In this document: one piece after another, positions 6,412 through 9,691 of the stretch
Layout of the letters: each line of letters opens with the position of its first letter
Numbering within the stretch: position 1 is the first letter of the stretch
DNA from: Candidatus Curtissbacteria bacterium
GTDB taxonomy: Bacteria; Patescibacteriota; Microgenomatia; Curtissbacterales; GWA2-41-24
Assembly (NCBI GenBank): GCA_016195765.1
Contig: JACPYZ010000095.1
Span: 1 to 9,691 of the forward strand
Length of the DNA: 9,691 nt
Reading direction: 5' to 3'
Notes under the pieces: model-generated
Database searches by the model: none
The model's input: the letters and a program-made list of their open reading frames with translations, nothing else
What the model was told of the DNA's origin: nothing
Translations under genes and position numbers: made by a program

Positions 6412-6443
6412 AGTGTATCAAAGTGTCAGGTATCATGTGTCAA
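6412..6443 (-). promoter_or_regulatory. Candidate fusA promoter inside a tandem repeat
   Basis: The minus strand has a perfect TTGACA (6438-6443) and an extended -10-like TGATACACT (TGn plus TACACT, 6412-6417, 4 of 6). The 20-base spacing is long; GATACA at 6414-6419 with an 18-base spacer is the alternative. The region is a tandem duplication of TGACAC followed by TGATAC (units 6430-6442 and 6415-6428), spaced by one and two bases. Either -10 would start the transcript at or within a few bases of the fusA ATG at 6406. Confidence 0.4.
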
Positions 6444-6450
6444 GAATAAA

Positions 6451-6705
6451 TTATTTGAGGCCGGGAAGAGGATGTTCTAGCTTGCGAATTTCGCTTTTTA
6501 TTTCTGTAACCATTGCACGCAGAACAGAAACTTCTTCATCTGCAAGTTCCCAAGCAGCATCTTCGCCAGGAGCAGCAGAGCCCTGATAGGCTTCTCCATA
6601 CCGAGCTAGGGCTTCTTTGAGTTTAACCCCTTCGAGCTCGTTTAACTTTTTCTTTAATTCTTTAATTCTTTGTGCCTTAGTTGGCGGTTTTATGACTTTT
6701 TTCAT
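6451..6705 (-). CDS. Stand-alone GreA N-terminal-like coiled-coil protein
   Basis: This is an 84-residue, highly helical protein with predicted N- and C-terminal helices and a short turn. It aligns with the GreA N-terminal domain of E. coli almost without gaps. LKKKLNELEGVK matches the first helix. EDAAWELADEE aligns with ENAEYHAAREQ after the tip, and VTEIKSEIRKLE with the returning helix. The FKBP-like C-terminal domain of Gre factors is absent. At the coiled-coil tip GreA has Asp41 and Glu44, which hold Mg2+ in the polymerase active site. Here Glu48 is kept, but the Asp position is Ala45 within a tip one residue longer (GSAAPGE). It may therefore bind the secondary channel without full cleavage activity. 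I choose the ATG at 6705 because a candidate promoter lies 40 bases upstream; an upstream TTG (6780) would add 25 poorly Gre-like residues. Other readings, such as a generic coiled-coil protein, remain possible. Confidence 0.65.
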   Translation of the reverse strand: MKKVIKPPTKAQRIKELKKKLNELEGVKLKEALARYGEAYQGSAAPGEDAAWELADEEVSVLRAMVTEIKSEIRKLEHPLPGLK

Positions 6706-6744
6706 GTTGTGTGCGATGGTCACGAATTTAAAAACGTAGATCTT

Positions 6745-6773
6745 AAAATACCAGATTATCGGTGCCTGATCAA
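6745..6773 (-). promoter_or_regulatory. Candidate promoter of the Gre-like gene
   Basis: The minus strand shows TTGATC (6768-6773, 4 of 6), a 17-base spacer, and TATTTT (6745-6750, 4 of 6) preceded by TGG, that is an extended -10. Transcription would start near 6738, about 33 bases before the ATG at 6705. That would exclude the upstream TTG start. Confidence 0.4.
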
Positions 6774-6838
6774 GGACCAATAAAACAGCAATTTAAACGC
6801 TAGTATTAGAGAGCAAATTTGGAGCTAATGTAGCTAAA

Positions 6839-6864
6839 TCGAGGTGGTACTATACCACATTCGA
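6839..6864 (-). promoter_or_regulatory. Hairpin in the gap after rpsG
   Basis: The stem GTGGTA/TACCAC (6844-6849 with 6853-6858) has a three-base loop. It is continued by self-complementary TCGA arms (6839-6842 and 6861-6864) across a small internal loop. AAATTT copies at 6815-6820 and 6869-6874 might extend it. There is no T-run after it, so it is more likely an RNA processing or protein-binding site, for example for S7, than an intrinsic terminator. It starts 25 bases after the rpsG stop. Confidence 0.5.
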
Positions 6865-6889
6865 GGCTAAATTTAAAGTTTATAACGCT

Positions 6890-7384
6890 TTACCAACGAA
6901 AATGCGAAAATGCCTTATTAGCTTCTGCCATGCGGTTCATTTCTTCGCGTTTGGCGACCGCTTTACCGGTTCCATTTGCGGCATCCAAAATTTCTGCAAC
7001 TAATTTGCTGATCATAAGTGGTTTATTTTTAAGTCTTTCGACGTCTTTGGAGCCACGACTTCTGGCAGACATTACGAGCCAGGTAAGTGACAACGATTGG
7101 CGGCGAGAACCACGCACTTCTGTTGGTACCATGTATGAAGCACCACCGACACGACGAGGTTTAACTTCCATTTTTGGTGTAATGTTCTCTAGCGCTTTTT
7201 CGAAAGTTTTAATTGGGTCTTGGCCTGACGCTTCGATTGTTTTAAATGCTTCGTAAACAATTTTTTCAGCAATGGTTTTTTTGCCGTCAACCATTATTTT
7301 ATTGATCAATTTAGAAACTATCTGGTTATTGTAGATTGGGTCTGCAACAACGATTTTTTTAGGGATTTTTCCGGTTCTTGGCAT
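6890..7384 (-). CDS. rpsG: 30S ribosomal protein S7 with internal insertion
   Basis: S7 nucleates assembly of the 30S head and lines the E site; in E. coli it represses the str operon. It is 164 residues against the usual 156. Landmarks are DPIYNNQIVSKLINKIMVDG, the beta-hairpin region KPRRVGGASYMVPTEVR, LTWLVMSARSRGSKD, and the end AKREEMNRMAEANKAFSHFR plus W. Compared with E. coli, about nine residues are added near 115-127 (around RLKNKPLMISKLVAEIL), between the ARxRG motif and the AxEILDAA helix. The ATG lies five bases after the rpsL stop with no Shine-Dalgarno site at normal distance; a GGAGG in the rpsL tail is 18 bases away. Translation probably depends on coupling to rpsL. Confidence 0.97.
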   Translation of the reverse strand: MPRTGKIPKKIVVADPIYNNQIVSKLINKIMVDGKKTIAEKIVYEAFKTIEASGQDPIKTFEKALENITPKMEVKPRRVGGASYMVPTEVRGSRRQSLSLTWLVMSARSRGSKDVERLKNKPLMISKLVAEILDAANGTGKAVAKREEMNRMAEANKAFSHFRW

Positions 7385-7389
7385 CTGAT

Positions 7390-7872
7390 TTACGCTGCTG
7401 CGCCTCCGGTTGCAGCTGCTGCTTTGGCACCTACTGTTGCGGCTGCTTGTTTACCAGTAGTTGCACCAGATTTTTTAGTTCCGTAAAGGGAACGACCTTG
7501 CTTGCGGTTGTTAACACCAGAAGTATCGAATTTACCGCGAATGATATGGTATTTAACACCAGGTAAATCTTTAACGCGCCCGCCTCGAACTAAAACAACC
7601 GAGTGTTCTGCAAGTTCGTGACCAACACCTGGAATGTAAGCTGTGATTTCTTGTTTGTTGGAAAGCCTGACACGGGCCACTTTACGAAGAGCAGAATTTG
7701 GTTTTTTGGGAGTCATGGTTTTAACAACAGTACAGACACCACGCTTTTGACCTGAAGGATATGAAACGTAACGATTAAACTTGGCATTGTAAGCCTTACG
7801 CAAAGCCGTTGCACGGATGCGCTTTATCTTATCTTGGCGACCTTTTCTAATTAACTGGTTTACTGTAGGCAT
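7390..7872 (-). CDS. rpsL: 30S ribosomal protein S12 with Ala-rich tail
   Basis: S12 sits at the decoding centre and controls accuracy. Residues 1-134 match S12: MPTVNQLIRKGRQDKIKR, QKRGVCTVVKTMTPKKPNSA, EITAYIPGVGHELAEHSVVL, RGGRVKDLPGVKYHIIRG and RSLYGTKK. The length is 160; E. coli has 124 and Bacillus 138. Like Bacillus it has the longer segment before QKRGVC. The residues where streptomycin resistance usually arises are wild type (Lys56 and Lys101, for E. coli Lys42 and Lys87). The site of Asp methylthiolation (Asp102) is present. Residues 135-160 are an added Gly/Ala/Thr-rich tail (KQAAATVGAKAAAATGGAAA). The ATG has no Shine-Dalgarno site, but an extended -10 sits 13 bases upstream. It lies 27 bases after rpoC. 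Confidence 0.97.
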   Translation of the reverse strand: MPTVNQLIRKGRQDKIKRIRATALRKAYNAKFNRYVSYPSGQKRGVCTVVKTMTPKKPNSALRKVARVRLSNKQEITAYIPGVGHELAEHSVVLVRGGRVKDLPGVKYHIIRGKFDTSGVNNRKQGRSLYGTKKSGATTGKQAAATVGAKAAAATGGAAA

Positions 7873-7885
7873 TTGACGTTTACGG

Positions 7886-7894
7886 ATTATAACA
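7886..7894 (-). promoter_or_regulatory. Candidate extended -10 promoter for rpsL
   Basis: The minus strand reads TGTTATAAT in the 27-bp rpoC-rpsL gap, a perfect extended -10 (TGn plus TATAAT). No good -35 is visible at 16-18 bases. Transcription would begin near 7879, giving a leader of only about seven bases before the rpsL ATG, which agrees with the missing Shine-Dalgarno site. It would add to read-through from rpoC. Confidence 0.5.
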
Positions 7895-7899
7895 CGGAA

Positions 7900-9691
7900 T
7901 TAATCGATTCTGGCCCTGTCTGGCGAGGTTGGAATAAGGCGACCAATAATAACGTTTTCTTTAAGACCCAAAAGATTGTCGACTTTACCCTCGATTGCCG
8001 CATCTGTAAGAACTCTGGTTGTTTCTTGGAAGGAAGCTGCTGAAAGGAAGCTTTCGGTGTACAGAGCTGCTCTTGTTATGCCAAGAACCACCACTTGGGC
8101 TGTTGCAGGCTCGCCACCTTCTGCCAGAACCTTAGCGTTTTCTAGTTGGAACTTGTTTTTGTCGACAAGTTCACCTGGAAGCAAAACTGTGTCACCAGAA
8201 CTTTCGATTCTGACCTTTTCACTCATTTTTCTGGAAATAACCTCGAAATGCTTATCGTTGATGGCAACACCCTGGCTTTCATAAACTTCTTGGCAGCCAT
8301 CTATGATGTATTTTTGGGCTGGACGCAGACCCGAAATTGCCAAGACTTCTTTGATGTCTAAGTAACCTGCAGAAAGTGGAGTACCAGCGGCTACCAAATC
8401 CCCATCAGAAACGGTAAGTTCTGATGTTGGCGGGATGAAATATTCGCGTTCGACTGGCGGTTTAAGGTTGGTGCTTTTGATGGTTACGTTGTAGCCTTCT
8501 GCAGTTTCTTCGATTCCAACTTTACCAGCGATTTCGGAAATTTGTGCAGCGTATTTAGGAATTCTAGCTTCTAAAAGCTCTTCAACACGGGGAAGACCTT
8601 GTGTAATATCAAGACCAACGATACCACCAGTATGGAAAGTTCTCATGGTAAGCTGTGTTCCTGGTTCACCGATACTTTGGGCGGCAATAACACCAACTGG
8701 AGTACCGATATCTACCATACGACGGGTAACCAAATCGCGTCCGTAACAAAGAGCACATAAACCGTGCTTTGCTTCACAGGTCAAAACTGAACGAAGCAAA
8801 ATCGATTCAATACCGCTAGCTTCTATTTCTAATGCATGTTGTTCGGTAATTTCTGCACCTGCTGGAACAATAACTTTTTTGCCTTTTGTTGCAATGACAT
8901 CTGCTGCTGGTACTCTGCCTTGAATTCTTAGGATAAATGGGGCTTGGCGCTTGTCTTGTTTGCTAATTAACAATCCTTCTTTGGTACCACAATCTTCGAT
9001 TCTAATGATCGCGTCGTGAGCAACGTCGACAAGACGACGAGTAAGATAGCCTGACTCTGCAGTTTTGATGGCACGGTCTGCCAAACCTTTTCGAGCACCA
9101 CGGGCACTGGTAAAGTATTCAAAAACAGAAAGACCTTCACGGAAATTGGATTTGACCGGGAGCGGCACGATTTGACCGGAAGGATCGGTAACCAAACCAC
9201 GAATAGCAGAAAGTTGTTTGATTTGTTCTGCTGTTGCACGAGAACCACCGGAATCTGAAATAATCTTGATAGAATTGTCTCTTGGAAGACTTTTCCAAGT
9301 AAGATCGGCCAGTTCGTTTGTAACTGATAACCAAACTTCTTGAGATAAACGTTTCTCTTCGTCTTTTGTAATCAAACCAAGTTTGAAATTCTTTTCGATC
9401 GCTTCGATTTCTTTTTCTGCTCTTTGGATAATTACAGGTTTATCGTCAACGATCATACAATCAAATACGGAAACCGAAAGACCAGAGAAGGTTGCACCTT
9501 CGAAACCAAGACCTTTTAGGCGGTCAATAAGGTCGACAACTTCTTCTTCTGTTAACTCGTCGATTGCTCTGTTGATCAAACGTTTAATGTAGGCGGCGCC
9601 CACAACTTCGTTTATGAAACGCATAGTTTCTGGGAGAAGTAGGTTGAACCTGACACGACCTGCAGTTGTTTCCATTATCTCGCCTTTGTAT
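7900..9691 (-). CDS. rpoC: RNA polymerase beta' subunit, C-terminal part (cut by window edge)
   Basis: The frame is open to the right edge and reads YKGEIMETTAGRVRFN, matching the internal ETTVGR region of beta'. The Met at 9675 is therefore internal, and about 597 codons of the 3' part are present. The catalytic NADFDGD motif lies outside. Numbering from that Met: FSGLSVSVFDCMIVDD (63-78), the bridge-helix side DSGGSRATAEQIKQL (141-155), NFREGLSVFEYF (177-188), the trigger loop with GARKGLADRAIKTAESGYLT (193-212), the zinc cysteines Cys229, Cys300, Cys307 and Cys310, and the switch region IGVIAAQ-like SIGEPGTQLTMRTFHTGG (334-351). There is no large insertion in the trigger loop. Residue 192, just before GARKG, is Arg, where E. 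coli has His936, and residue 201 is Arg where E. coli has Thr. The protein ends DRARID, 27 bases before rpsL. Confidence 0.97.
   Translation of the reverse strand, partial: YKGEIMETTAGRVRFNLLLPETMRFINEVVGAAYIKRLINRAIDELTEEEVVDLIDRLKGLGFEGATFSGLSVSVFDCMIVDDKPVIIQRAEKEIEAIEKNFKLGLITKDEEKRLSQEVWLSVTNELADLTWKSLPRDNSIKIISDSGGSRATAEQIKQLSAIRGLVTDPSGQIVPLPVKSNFREGLSVFEYFTSARGARKGLADRAIKTAESGYLTRRLVDVAHDAIIRIEDCGTKEGLLISKQDKRQAPFILRIQGRVPAADVIATKGKKVIVPAGAEITEQHALEIEASGIESILLRSVLTCEAKHGLCALCYGRDLVTRRMVDIGTPVGVIAAQSIGEPGTQLTMRTFHTGGIVGLDITQGLPRVEELLEARIPKYAAQISEIAGKVGIEETAEGYNVTIKSTNLKPPVEREYFIPPTSELTVSDGDLVAAGTPLSAGYLDIKEVLAISGLRPAQKYIIDGCQEVYESQGVAINDKHFEVISRKMSEKVRIESSGDTVLLPGELVDKNKFQLENAKVLAEGGEPATAQVVVLGITRAALYTESFLSAASFQETTRVLTDAAIEGKVDNLLGLKENVIIGRLIPTSPDRARID

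Noticed and set aside
6706..6780. Longer 109-residue version of the Gre-like protein starting at TTG 6780
   Set aside because: The added 25 residues do not resemble the Gre coiled coil, contain the candidate promoter, and have no ribosome binding site in front.
7390..7872. Streptomycin-resistance-type change in S12
   Set aside because: The key residues Lys56 and Lys101 (E. coli Lys42 and Lys87) are wild type.
9675..9675. Met at 9675 as the start of a short RpoC
   Set aside because: The frame stays open to the window edge and the preceding codons continue the beta' sequence, so this is an internal Met of a truncated view of rpoC.

Overview
The window is a single block of minus-strand information-processing genes. 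In transcription order (right to left) it reads: 3' part of rpoC, rpsL, rpsG, a small gene for a stand-alone GreA N-terminal-like coiled coil, fusA, tuf, rpsJ, rplC, rplD, rplW and the 5' part of rplB. This is the bacterial 'str' cluster followed directly by the start of the S10 cluster. Both ends of the window cut through genes (rplB on the left, rpoC on the right). No gene is convincingly encoded on the plus strand. There is no sign of mobile elements, CRISPR or RNA genes of known class.

Organism: clearly bacterial, with the standard code (TGA is a true stop in rplD and rpsJ). Several traits suggest a candidate-phyla (Patescibacteria/CPR)-type genome, perhaps the Microgenomates/Katanobacteria side. 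These are low-complexity charged or Ala-rich extensions on L3, L4, L23 and S12, an insertion in S7, weak use of Shine-Dalgarno sites, and a one-domain Gre-like protein beside the translation genes. This placement is inference from style, not a phylogenetic result.

Layout: rpoC, rpsL and rpsG are tightly packed (27-bp and 5-bp gaps). A 184-bp gap with a hairpin and a candidate extended -10 promoter separates rpsG from the Gre-like gene, and fusA follows after 44 bp. tuf follows fusA after 120 bp and has a consensus TATAAT placed so that its mRNA would be leaderless. A strong intrinsic terminator ends tuf. rpsJ then stands alone, with a 111-bp gap before it and a 290-bp gap after it. The 290-bp gap holds several inverted repeats, a structured terminator/attenuator-like element, an extended -10 motif, a good Shine-Dalgarno site with a 22-codon leader ORF whose stop overlaps the rplC start (ATGA), and an 11-bp hairpin. 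rplC, rplD, rplW and rplB are then coupled by zero to four bases, with Shine-Dalgarno sites for the last three.

How the genes work together: RpoC is the RNA polymerase clamp/active-site subunit. S10 (NusE) is both a ribosomal and an antitermination protein. S12, S7, EF-G and EF-Tu form the decoding and translocation machinery. L3, L4, L23 and L2 build the 50S core and exit tunnel. The two most unusual points both concern transcription. The RpoC trigger loop has Arg where the near-invariant catalytic-site His is expected. The neighbouring Gre-like protein keeps the coiled coil that enters the RNA polymerase secondary channel but lacks the C-terminal domain and one of the two key tip acids.
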